This document shows, piece by piece, positions 1-6,123 of a stretch of 11,153 bases of DNA (positions are counted from its first letter, which is position 1; each line of letters starts with the position of its first letter). The notes under the pieces were generated by a model that saw nothing but the letters and a program-made list of their open reading frames with translations, was not told where the DNA came from and searched no databases. Made by a program: the position numbers and the translations under genes. This stretch comes from Microbacteriaceae bacterium (GTDB lineage: Bacteria; Actinomycetota; Actinomycetes; Actinomycetales; Microbacteriaceae), in NCBI GenBank assembly GCA_026785785.1, contig JAJAZI010000021.1:1-11153 (forward strand). Direction: 5' to 3'.

Positions 1-2
1 GC

Positions 3-140
3 TGGGGCATCCACGCCGACGCCGACGGGCGTCTCGCGCTCTACGGCGTCGAGTCGCACGAGTACGGCCGGCTGCTCGATGGCCGCGATCCGTTCGGCGA
101 ATGGGTCGCGGTGACCCGGGCAATGCGCAGTTCCCGGTGA
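3..140 (+). CDS. 3' end of an unrecognised gene (partial)
   Basis: An open frame runs in from the left edge and ends with TGA at 138-140, giving the last 45 residues of a protein. The piece starts WGIHADADGRLALYG and ends VTRAMRSSR. Its codon use is typical of the neighbouring genes, with G or C at most third positions, which supports real coding. I do not recognise the family from this tail. It sits 53 bp upstream of the NUDIX-like gene on the same strand, so the two may be cotranscribed. The start and most of the protein lie outside the window. Confidence 0.6.
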   Translation, partial: WGIHADADGRLALYGVESHEYGRLLDGRDPFGEWVAVTRAMRSSR

Positions 141-193
141 GCCCGCCCCCGCCGCGTGACGCGCGCACACCGTTTCGTGAGTGAGAATGAAGC

Positions 194-733
194 ATGAGCT
201 CCGTAGGCACACCCGACCCGAATTCCGGCTGGCTGTCCGACGAGGAGCTGACCGAGACCAGGCGCCGTCTTCCGCTGCTGTACGTCGAGGCGGTGCCGGT
301 GCGCGTCAACGGGCTCGGCGAGGTCACCGAGGTCGGCATCCTGCTCCGCGCGAACTCCGCGGGCGCGATGACCCGCACCCTCGTCTCGGGTCGCGTAATG
401 TTCGGCGAATCGCTGCGCGACGCGCTCTTCCGCCACCTCGAGAAGGATCTCGGACCGATGGCGTTCCCGCTGCTGCCCGCGAGCACGGTGCCGTTCTCGG
501 TCGCCGAGTACTTTCCATTCCCGGGAACGCAGTTCAGCGACGCCCGTCAGCACGCCGTGTCGCTCGCCTACGTCGTGCCCGTCACCGGCTCGTGCGATCC
601 GCGTCAGGACGCCCTTGAGCTCACCTGGATGAGCCCCACGGATGCCGCATCCGACGCCATCGCTGCCGAGATGGAGGGCGGGCGCGGCGCACTGCTGCGC
701 GCCGGCCTCGCATCCGTCGGGCGACTCTTCTAG
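194..733 (+). CDS. NUDIX hydrolase family protein, DUF4916 type, degenerate Nudix box
   Basis: This 179-residue cytoplasmic protein resembles the actinobacterial DUF4916 group of the NUDIX superfamily. Features seen are WLSDEEL near the N-terminus, RRLPLLYVEAVPVRV (24-38), a Nudix-like helix, VAEYFPFPG (103-111) and RQHAVSLAYVVPVTG (118-132). The Nudix signature GX5EX7REUXEEXGU aligns without gaps at residues 66-88: Gly66, Glu72, Arg80 and Gly87 are kept. The three glutamates of REUXEE that usually bind metal are His81, Lys84 and Asp85. Ordinary nucleoside-diphosphate hydrolysis is therefore doubtful, and the protein may bind a ligand or act differently. Start at ATG 194 is chosen because a purine-rich stretch (GAGAATGAAG) precedes it and the conserved region begins soon after. 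No partner is known from the neighbours. Confidence 0.8.
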   Translation: MSSVGTPDPNSGWLSDEELTETRRRLPLLYVEAVPVRVNGLGEVTEVGILLRANSAGAMTRTLVSGRVMFGESLRDALFRHLEKDLGPMAFPLLPASTVPFSVAEYFPFPGTQFSDARQHAVSLAYVVPVTGSCDPRQDALELTWMSPTDAASDAIAAEMEGGRGALLRAGLASVGRLF

Positions 734-748
734 GCGGACCCAACCAAA

Positions 749-763
749 CTCCCGGCGAGGGAG
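749..763 (+). terminator. Weak hairpin after the NUDIX-like gene
   Basis: CTCCC and GGGAG form a 5-bp stem around GGCGA, 15 bases after the TAG stop. There is no T-run. It may end the upstream transcript or may be chance in GC-rich DNA. Confidence 0.25.
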
Positions 764-825
764 CCCCATATCTGAGCGCGCATCACCGAGCTGCGGTGCG
801 GGGTCACGAGCGATACCCCGGACGC

Positions 826-885
826 CGGTGCCCTGCCTATCGGTGCCCTGCCTATCGGGGCCCTGCCCAGCGGGCCCCTGCCTAT
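826..885. repeat. 15-bp tandem repeat, four copies
   Basis: Four consecutive units follow the pattern CGGTGCCCTGCCTAT. The first two (826-840, 841-855) are identical. The third (856-870) differs at four positions and the fourth (871-885) at two. The next bases, CGGTGC, begin a fifth unit and then diverge. A multiple-of-three unit would keep a reading frame and gives pentapeptide-like translations, but no gene here is convincing, so I treat it as a non-coding minisatellite. Confidence 0.85.
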
Positions 886-1058
886 CGGTGCAGCGGCCAA
901 CTGACGCGGCTGGCGAACTCCGGCGATGAAGGGTTGCGGACGCTCGGCACCCGCATCGAGAATCTCGCGGTGCTGGACTGGGCGGTCTGAGCGGATGACG
1001 CCAGGGCGGTAGTGACGTCGAGATGCCGGTGCGGACGGCGGGGGACTCACTGGAACTT

Positions 1059-1122
1059 CGCCGAGTACGCAGTTGTGGTCGTTGACCTGGCCCGGCGAGC
1101 GACCATAACTGCGTACTCGGCG
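1059..1122. terminator. Very long hairpin, 23-bp inverted repeat
   Basis: The arms at 1059-1081 and 1100-1122 are exact reverse complements except for one position (G1075 against T1106), which can still pair as G-U in RNA from the plus strand. The loop is 18 bases. Both arms carry GCCGAGTACGCAGTT or its complement. The hairpin starts about 15 bases after the glucanase stop and lies between convergent genes, so a two-way terminator is the simple reading. There is no T-run, as is common in actinobacteria. A palindromic repetitive extragenic element is the alternative. Confidence 0.65.
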
Positions 1123-1144
1123 CGGTAGCGGGACCGCTACCGCG
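1121..1144. terminator. Palindrome spanning the glucanase stop codon
   Basis: CGCGGTAGCGG (1121-1131) and its exact complement CCGCTACCGCG (1134-1144) are separated by two bases. The TAG stop of the minus-strand glucanase (1137-1139) lies inside one arm. It abuts the longer hairpin and shares two bases with it, so the RNA could fold either way. It probably contributes to 3'-end formation of the glucan operon. Confidence 0.5.
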
Positions 1145-3140
1145 TCATCAACCACGCGAGCATGTAGCTGCGCGAGTTACCGTCGTCGAGTAGCTCCTCG
1201 GGCATCGACTCGGCTGCGCTGACCAGCTCGGCGTTGTCGGCGGTGCCGAGTCCCGCGTACATGAGCAGCCAGTCGCCGTACTGCACGTCGAAGCCGCCCG
1301 GGGTGGCCGCGGCCACGTTCTCGTCGACTCGCTCAGGGTCGATGCCGAGGTAGTCGGAGGCCGGGCTCATCGGCAGCGCGATGATCGCGAGCTTCGCGGC
1401 CGGCTCCGCACTGAACCACGTGGCGTAGTCGCGCTTGGCGCCCCAGTTGAGCGGGGCGATCGAGTGCTCATAGCCGTCGTAGACACTCTCCGAGCGGTCG
1501 AAGTTGGTCCAGTAGGCGTTTGCGGAGTCGGCCTCGGCGGCCAGCATCCAGCGTGCCTGAGTCTCGAGCGGTGCGTCGTCGGTGGTCGCCGCCCAGAGGG
1601 CAAGTCCGTTCCAGGCGAGCACGGCCTCGGAGCTCGACTCCTGGTTGTTGCCGTCGGCGAACGGCGAGTATCCGGATGCCCACGAGTGGCCCGCGTAGGC
1701 ATCGAACGCCCGGCGCTCGGGGAACAACGTCGACTCGCCGCTCGTGGCGACGTCAGCGGCGAGCAGCGTCATGACCGGCTCGATCTTCTCGAGCAACGCG
1801 TCGTCATACTTCGCCGCGACCGATGCCGCGAAGAAGAAGTACCCGTAGTGGAAGTGGTGGTCGTTGAACTCCTCGGAGCCGAACGAGGGCGCCAAGCCCA
1901 CGACTCCCTTGCCCTCTGGGTCGTAGACGAAGCAGCGTTCCTCGCGCTCGTCGCATCCGCCGGGCTCCATCCACTCGGCGAGGGTGCCGCTCAGGCGCTT
2001 GGACAGCACCGCGGCCGACTCCTCATCGCCGAGCTGCTCGGCCAGGTCGAGGATGTTCGCCAGGCGGTACATCGCCTTGCCGCCGAAGTAGGTGTCGGCG
2101 GGCAGCTCGATCTCGCCCGCGGCATCCGCCTTGACCTGCTCGGCGAGAGTCGCGCGCTGGTCGTCGTCGAGAGTGCTGACATCGACGCTCGCGCTCGGCT
2201 CGATCGCCGGCGAGCTCCAGGACAGGCTCGGGCCAGACTGCAGGTTCATGGTGCCGTAGGCCGATTCGTAGCTGCCGAGGCCGGCGCCCGCATCGGATGC
2301 CTGCTGGTGCGGCATCGCGGCGATGAGCGTGTCGCCCTCGGCCCGGTAGCCGAGCGTCGTCGAGGCGGTGTCGCCGTCGACGGCGTATTCGATGCTCGTC
2401 GACTCGACAGGGGCGGCGGATGCTGCGAGCTGCGCGATGTCGCCGTCCTCGGGCACCGCGAACCACACGGCGCTCTCGCCGCCAGCCAAGGCGAGGGTCG
2501 AGCCGTCGAGCTCGCCGGCGGTCGTCAGGCCGTACTCGGTGTCGGCGACGGTTGCCGAGGCGAGTTCGCCGTCGACGGTTTCGAACGGTGCGCCGAGTTT
2601 GAGCTCGACGTCCTGCTCGGCAGTGAAGCTCACGAGCGGTGACCCCTGGGCGATCGTGACCGCGCCAATCGGCTCGCCGTCGGAGTCGAGCTGGTCGATC
2701 GTGACCGAAGCCTCGTCGTAGGCGCTGATCTCGCTCGCTGCGGCACCGGCATCCACCGCGATCGACGGGGTGAACGGTGCACTGATCGTCTGCGCCCCGG
2801 ACGTCACCTCGGGCAGGCCGAACGCGAAGCCCGCCTCGGTGAGGTTGAACGACAGCGGAAGCGGGAACACCGGCAGCGGTGCCTCGCCGAAGACGAGACC
2901 GGAGAACCACTGGTTCGTCGGTGGGAGGAGTCCCTCGGCGAGCCGCGACTGCGGGGCCTCGGCGACGCTGCGCTGCACGATGCCGTCGACGAGTGATTCC
3001 ATGCGCGAGTCGGGGAAGATGCCGTCCCCGGATGCCATGCCCGGCTCGCCGGGCGCCGCGGTGCATCCCGCGAGGAGCGCGATGGCGGCCCCCGAGGCGA
3101 TGGCGGCGGGGATGGAGCGTTTCGTCAGGTTCAAAGTCAT
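1137..3140 (-). CDS. GH81 endo-beta-1,3-glucanase, lipoprotein
   Basis: The 667-residue product should hydrolyse internal beta-1,3-glucan bonds at the outer face of the membrane. A lipoprotein signal (residues 1-26) ends in LLAGC with Cys26 as lipidation site. The N-terminal beta-sandwich half (about 45-320) has NQWFSGL and the central PHQ motif. The helical catalytic half (about 330-667) contains YFGGKAMYRLANI (351-363), FNDHHFHYGYFF (425-436) and HSWASG...DGNNQESSSEA (485-506). Asp427, Glu501 and Glu505 match the spacing of the essential Asp, Glu, Glu set of GH81 enzymes such as Thermobifida Lam81A. The start ATG (3138-3140) overlaps the previous stop as ATGA, with AGGTGG upstream. As last gene of a synthase operon it likely trims or releases the product, as BcsZ does for cellulose. 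A purely feeding role is less likely because the enzyme is anchored and coupled to the synthase. Confidence 0.9.
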   Translation of the reverse strand: MTLNLTKRSIPAAIASGAAIALLAGCTAAPGEPGMASGDGIFPDSRMESLVDGIVQRSVAEAPQSRLAEGLLPPTNQWFSGLVFGEAPLPVFPLPLSFNLTEAGFAFGLPEVTSGAQTISAPFTPSIAVDAGAAASEISAYDEASVTIDQLDSDGEPIGAVTIAQGSPLVSFTAEQDVELKLGAPFETVDGELASATVADTEYGLTTAGELDGSTLALAGGESAVWFAVPEDGDIAQLAASAAPVESTSIEYAVDGDTASTTLGYRAEGDTLIAAMPHQQASDAGAGLGSYESAYGTMNLQSGPSLSWSSPAIEPSASVDVSTLDDDQRATLAEQVKADAAGEIELPADTYFGGKAMYRLANILDLAEQLGDEESAAVLSKRLSGTLAEWMEPGGCDEREERCFVYDPEGKGVVGLAPSFGSEEFNDHHFHYGYFFFAASVAAKYDDALLEKIEPVMTLLAADVATSGESTLFPERRAFDAYAGHSWASGYSPFADGNNQESSSEAVLAWNGLALWAATTDDAPLETQARWMLAAEADSANAYWTNFDRSESVYDGYEHSIAPLNWGAKRDYATWFSAEPAAKLAIIALPMSPASDYLGIDPERVDENVAAATPGGFDVQYGDWLLMYAGLGTADNAELVSAAESMPEELLDDGNSRSYMLAWLMTR

Positions 3141-3868
3141 ATGCCCACCTGTTCCAGGAGTTGGTAGAGGGAGTCCTTGACGCCCGCGAGCGGGCCCTCT
3201 TCGCGCAAGTGCAGGATCGCGGTGACCGGGGTGCCGCTCGCCACGAGCCCGCCCATCTCGCCGGCGATGAAGTCCTCGCTCGAGATCTCCAGCTCGACGT
3301 TGGCCTTGCCGTTGACGGTGTCGACGGACTTCTTGGCCACAGTGGCCTCCAGACGCTGGTGGTCGGGAAGCACGACCTCGACCCTGGCGCCGTCTTCGAT
3401 GCGGGTGAAGTTGTACGGGTCGATGACGAAGTCGGCGAGCACGAAGATCGACGCGTCACGCTCGACGGTGGCGAGCGCCTGGCCGGCGCCGACGAACCCG
3501 CCGACCTGCGCCTCGACCGATTTGAGGATGCCGGGCTCGGTCGCGATGAGCGTGAGAGTGCCATCGTTGGCGACGGTGTAGGCCGTGTTCTCCGGCACTC
3601 CCTGCGGCGAGTCGAGGGCGCTCAACAGGGTCGCGCTCTGCACGCTCAGGAGCTTGTCACCCTTGGCGACGGCGGCGCCCTCGTCGACGAACTGTTCGGT
3701 GACGGTGCCGGCGTAGTCGGAGCCGACCGAGTAGGAGACAGCCTCGAACGACGCGGTGCGGCTTGCGACCTGGCCCTCGCGCTGGGTGAAGACGATGGTG
3801 CAGGCGGCGACGATGACGAGCACGAGAAGTGCGCCGCCGAGAAGTCTCAGTCGGTTGGACCAGGTCAT
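3137..3868 (-). CDS. HlyD-like membrane-fusion protein of the glucan synthase operon
   Basis: This 243-residue protein has one N-terminal hydrophobic segment (about 9-27) and an extracytoplasmic remainder. Two half-motifs of a biotinyl/lipoyl-like fold are visible at about 48-81 (AGTVTEQFVDEGAAVAKGDKL) and 103-138 (GILKSVEAQVGGFVGAGQAL). Only about 22 residues lie between them, so the long coiled-coil hairpin of TolC-dependent adaptors is absent. A beta-barrel-like part follows. Similar short adaptors partner processive synthases: the extracytoplasmic part of Alg44 (alginate) and BgsB (mixed-linkage glucan). The frame is open further upstream, but the start is set at ATG 3866-3868. GGAGGAG lies six bases before it, inside the last codons of the synthase, and ATGA overlaps the synthase stop. 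VAAC at 20-23 resembles a lipobox, though hydrophobic residues follow it, so a membrane anchor is more likely. Confidence 0.8.
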   Translation of the reverse strand: MTWSNRLRLLGGALLVLVIVAACTIVFTQREGQVASRTASFEAVSYSVGSDYAGTVTEQFVDEGAAVAKGDKLLSVQSATLLSALDSPQGVPENTAYTVANDGTLTLIATEPGILKSVEAQVGGFVGAGQALATVERDASIFVLADFVIDPYNFTRIEDGARVEVVLPDHQRLEATVAKKSVDTVNGKANVELEISSEDFIAGEMGGLVASGTPVTAILHLREEGPLAGVKDSLYQLLEQVGI

Positions 3869-5868
3869 TTGAGGCTCCTCCGGGTGGGATACGTGAGAGT
3901 GGGGTCGGCGGCGGTGGCGCTGCCGGACGGTGCGGATGCTGTGAGCGCGGGGGCCGGCGCGGATGCCGGCGCGGATGCTGGCGTGGATGCCGGTGACGGT
4001 ACAGCTGTCGCTGTCGCTGTCGCTGTCGGTGTCGGTGCAGCTGCCGGCGTTGCTGCCGGTGCAGCCAGTCCGGGTCCGGCCTGGCTGTGGGGCTGGATGC
4101 GGTGTGCCGCCCGGCCGAAGTCGGGGTTCAGCCGTGCGCGGTTCGCCTCGGCCTCGCGTGCGGCCGCCGCCTCGCGGGCCTCTGCCTCCGCACGCGTCGC
4201 GGCGAGGCGCATAGCGCGCGGTTCGCGCAGCGCTGCGAGGATGAACACGCCCATCACGAGGGTGTTCGTGAGGTTCCAGCCGGTGGCGAGGGTGAGTGTC
4301 TGGTGCAAGTAGTCCTTGTAGATGCCGACCGCGGAGGTCAGCACCAGGAACAGGAACACGAGCACCTGCGGAATGATGAAGTTGAACGGGGACGACCGCT
4401 TGCCGCTGCCCCCAGTGACGTGCCACTTCTGCTCCCGCCCGGCGAACACGTTCACGAACGCACGGATGTAGATCGGGAACGACACGGTGGCCATCACAAG
4501 GGTCTCGAGTCGGAACGAGCCCATCGTGTTGAATGCGAGCAGCACCTGCAGGCCGTAGAAGCCCAGGTAGAACAGCGCCCACGTGAGCCAGGTGACGGTG
4601 AGGTTGACCGGTCGTAGGTCGAAGTAGATCTCGAGCGGCGGGACCAGCAGCAGCAGCAGCGGGGTGATGCCCACCAGATAGTGGGTCGCCGTGACGAAGT
4701 ACTGCAGGCGCTGGTCGGCCGTCAGGCGCACGCGCGGGCTGAGCGGGTTGGCCTGCAGCAGGATTTCGAATCCGCCGGATGCCCAGCGCAGCTGCTGCTT
4801 CGTGTAGTCCTCGATCGTCTCGGGGGCGTCGCCGGTGGCGAGCGTGACCGGGATGTAGACCGACTTCCAGCCGGCCTGGTGCAGACGCAGCGACGTCCAG
4901 ACATCCTCGGACTTCGAGTCGGTGGTCATGCCGCCGACGTCGTTGATCGCGGTGCGGCGGAAGATCACGTTCGTGCCGACGCAGAAGGCGGCGTTAAACC
5001 GGTTGCGGCCCGGCTGGATGAACCGGTAGAACACCGACTGCATGAAGCCGGCGCCACGGGACACGAGGTTGTGCATATTGCCGTACGCCTGCGGGGTTTG
5101 CACGAAGGCGAGGTTCTCGTCGACGAAGAACGGCACGGTCTCGTAGAGGAACCCGGGCTCGGGAACGAAGTCCGCGTCGAAGATCGCGAAGTATTCGCCG
5201 CTCGAGATCGTCAGCGCGTGGTTGACGTTGCCGGCCTTGGCGCCGTTGCTGCTGAGCCGTCGCACGTAGCGGGCGCCGATCTCCTCGGCGAGGTCCCGCA
5301 CTGCATCCGAACGTCCGTCGTCGAGGATCCAGGTGGTGTGCGCGCCGCGCAGAGCAAGGGCGGCGACCGCGGTCGTGCGGATCTTCTCGACTGGCTCGCC
5401 GTAGACGGTGATGAAGACGTCGACTCCGACGGACTTCTCCTCGAGCATCATCGGCCAGGACTCGGGACGGTCGTCCAGATCGTGTTCATCGACCGCCTCG
5501 CCATCGAACAGGCGCTCCTGCGCGTGGTGGAAGGCGAAGTCGCGGGGATCGTTGCCGCCCGACAGGATCGTCCACATCGACACGAGCGCCTGCGTCACGA
5601 GCACGATCTCCGCCGTGATGACGAGCGCGTAGGGCAGCCAGTCGCCACGGTTGTCGGGATTGAGCAGGAACCAGGTGTATCCGAGCACGCCGATCGTGGC
5701 CATGAGCACGAACAGCACGAGCGTCGGCGAATGCACCGCGGTGTTCTCCACGCGGGTGGGGAGCGGCTCGCGTTCGGTGCGGCGAGAGCCGCGATAGGGG
5801 CGTTGACTGCGGGTAAAAGCCATACGTTCGGTGAATCCGATCCGCCACACAGGCGCGCGGGTGCGCAC
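3865..5868 (-). CDS. Family 2 processive beta-glucan synthase (cellulose/curdlan synthase-like)
   Basis: This 667-residue membrane enzyme should polymerise a UDP-sugar, probably UDP-glucose, on the cytoplasmic side and pass the chain across the membrane. Two hydrophobic segments (48-69, 78-101) precede the GT2 domain (about 145-370). Catalytic motifs are DDG (183-185), DAD (231-233), SED (320-322, replacing TED) and QQLRW (358-362). FCVGTN (296-300) is typical of cellulose synthases. Four to five more hydrophobic segments follow between 390 and 547. KWHVTGG (481-487) sits where BcsA has its FxVT gating loop. No PilZ domain is seen, so direct c-di-GMP control is not indicated. The tail has an Ala/Glu/Arg helix (about 553-580), then a repetitive Pro/Ala/Thr region. 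The start is uncertain: GTG 5868 or ATG 5823, neither with a good ribosome site. Synthesis of a beta-1,3 linkage is inferred from the coupled GH81 gene. Confidence 0.88.
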   Translation of the reverse strand: MRTRAPVWRIGFTERMAFTRSQRPYRGSRRTEREPLPTRVENTAVHSPTLVLFVLMATIGVLGYTWFLLNPDNRGDWLPYALVITAEIVLVTQALVSMWTILSGGNDPRDFAFHHAQERLFDGEAVDEHDLDDRPESWPMMLEEKSVGVDVFITVYGEPVEKIRTTAVAALALRGAHTTWILDDGRSDAVRDLAEEIGARYVRRLSSNGAKAGNVNHALTISSGEYFAIFDADFVPEPGFLYETVPFFVDENLAFVQTPQAYGNMHNLVSRGAGFMQSVFYRFIQPGRNRFNAAFCVGTNVIFRRTAINDVGGMTTDSKSEDVWTSLRLHQAGWKSVYIPVTLATGDAPETIEDYTKQQLRWASGGFEILLQANPLSPRVRLTADQRLQYFVTATHYLVGITPLLLLLVPPLEIYFDLRPVNLTVTWLTWALFYLGFYGLQVLLAFNTMGSFRLETLVMATVSFPIYIRAFVNVFAGREQKWHVTGGSGKRSSPFNFIIPQVLVFLFLVLTSAVGIYKDYLHQTLTLATGWNLTNTLVMGVFILAALREPRAMRLAATRAEAEAREAAAAREAEANRARLNPDFGRAAHRIQPHSQAGPGLAAPAATPAAAPTPTATATATAVPSPASTPASAPASAPAPALTASAPSGSATAADPTLTYPTRRSLK
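3959..3994. repeat. 12-bp tandem repeat in the synthase tail
   Basis: Three units of the form GCGGATGCCGGC lie at 3959-3970, 3971-3982 and 3983-3994, with small differences. They encode part of the Pro/Ala/Ser-rich C-terminal tail of the glycosyltransferase (PASTPASAPASAPAPA). The 12-bp period keeps the frame, so copy number can change without a frameshift. Confidence 0.75.
4004..4033. repeat. Hexanucleotide repeat in the synthase tail
   Basis: Four perfect GCTGTC units (4004-4027) are followed by GGTGTC (4028-4033). On the coding strand they give an alternating Thr-Ala run (TATATA) in the C-terminal tail of the glycosyltransferase. This looks like an unstable but frame-keeping repeat. Confidence 0.8.
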
Positions 5869-5992
5869 GTCATGAGGCTGGGGGGCGATGACGGCGTTCT
5901 TGGCGTCGGAGGGGGAGTTACGCGGTGAGGTCTCAATCCCGCACCAGGGCAGTCATTGCGCCGGCATCGTCGGGAGAACCACGAAGTTCAAG

Positions 5993-5998
5993 ATTATA
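5993..5998 (-). promoter_or_regulatory. Likely -10 box of the glucan synthase operon
   Basis: On the minus strand this is a perfect TATAAT in the context GGCTATAATCTTG, facing the synthase about 125 bases away. No convincing -35 hexamer lies 16-18 bases upstream; TTCAGG at 19 bases is the closest. Weak -35 contact plus nearby palindromes suggests an activated or repressed promoter. Confidence 0.55.
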
Positions 5999-6008
5999 GC
6001 CCCGAACG

Positions 6009-6019
6009 GGGGTCACCCC
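6009..6019. promoter_or_regulatory. Palindrome between -35 and -10, possible operator
   Basis: GGGGT-C-ACCCC is an exact 11-bp palindrome lying just upstream of the TATAAT box of the glucan operon. Its position in the promoter spacer is where a repressor would block RNA polymerase or a MerR-like activator would act. No matching regulator gene is in the window. Confidence 0.4.
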
Positions 6020-6021
6020 TG

Positions 6022-6038
6022 AAAAACGGAGCGTTTTT
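6022..6038. terminator. AAAAACG/CGTTTTT hairpin
   Basis: A 7-bp perfect inverted repeat surrounds the loop GAG. The T-run sits within the stem on both strands. It may end the reductase transcript arriving from the right, as an A/T-tailed terminator, or it may be a second operator upstream of the synthase promoter. The sequence alone does not decide. Confidence 0.4.
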
Positions 6039-6068
6039 GTACCCTATTAGTCCCCCGAAAAGGGCGCG

Positions 6069-6078
6069 GGGGTACCCC
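6069..6078. promoter_or_regulatory. GGGGTACCCC palindrome
   Basis: An exact 10-bp palindrome lies about 75 bases upstream of the TATAAT box. Its GGGTAC part (6070-6075) also complements GTACCC at 6039-6044, making a larger inverted repeat. The core resembles the promoter palindrome at 6009-6019 (GGGGTNACCCC), so the two may be paired sites for one regulator. Confidence 0.35.
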
Positions 6079-6123
6079 GAAGCACGCGCTGACGTTCCCG
6101 CGGGGTCGTCCGGCCGGACGCCT

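Larger units (their letters stand above)
734..1136. other. Intergenic region between convergent genes
   Basis: This 403-bp gap lies between the stop of the plus-strand NUDIX-like gene and the stop of the minus-strand glucanase. Short open frames cross it on both strands, but none has a ribosome binding site or recognisable domain. It holds a 15-bp tandem repeat (826-885) and a long hairpin (1059-1122). The stretch 890-1058 shows nothing I can name. Two convergent 3' ends meeting here, with strong secondary structure, fit a transcription-termination zone, possibly built from a repeated extragenic element. Confidence 0.6.

Noticed and set aside
796..990. 64-codon plus-strand frame with a pentapeptide-like repeat
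   Set aside because: No ribosome site, no family match, and the repeat character comes from the 15-bp minisatellite. I keep it as intergenic.
1464..2642. 392-codon open frame on the plus strand opposite the glucanase
   Set aside because: It is antisense to a gene with clear GH81 motifs, has no domain, and arises from GC-rich third positions.
2879..4312. 477-codon plus-strand open frame opposite the adaptor and synthase genes
   Set aside because: Its Arg-rich and then Val/Gly/Ala-rich translation is a shadow of the minus-strand genes and has no recognisable domain.
3869..4582. Upstream extension of the adaptor frame
   Set aside because: It lies entirely inside the synthase gene in another frame. 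The strong GGAGGAG site and ATGA overlap place the start at 3868.
4681..5928. 415-codon plus-strand open frame
   Set aside because: It is antisense to the synthase catalytic domain and shows no motifs of its own.
5869..5985. Riboswitch in the long leader of the synthase operon
   Set aside because: I looked for c-di-GMP or c-di-AMP riboswitch signatures and found no convincing match. A covariance-model search would be needed.
6107..6120. CGTCCGGCCGGACG 14-bp palindrome as a terminator
   Set aside because: It is a perfect palindrome but has no loop or T-run and is of a kind frequent by chance in such GC-rich DNA.
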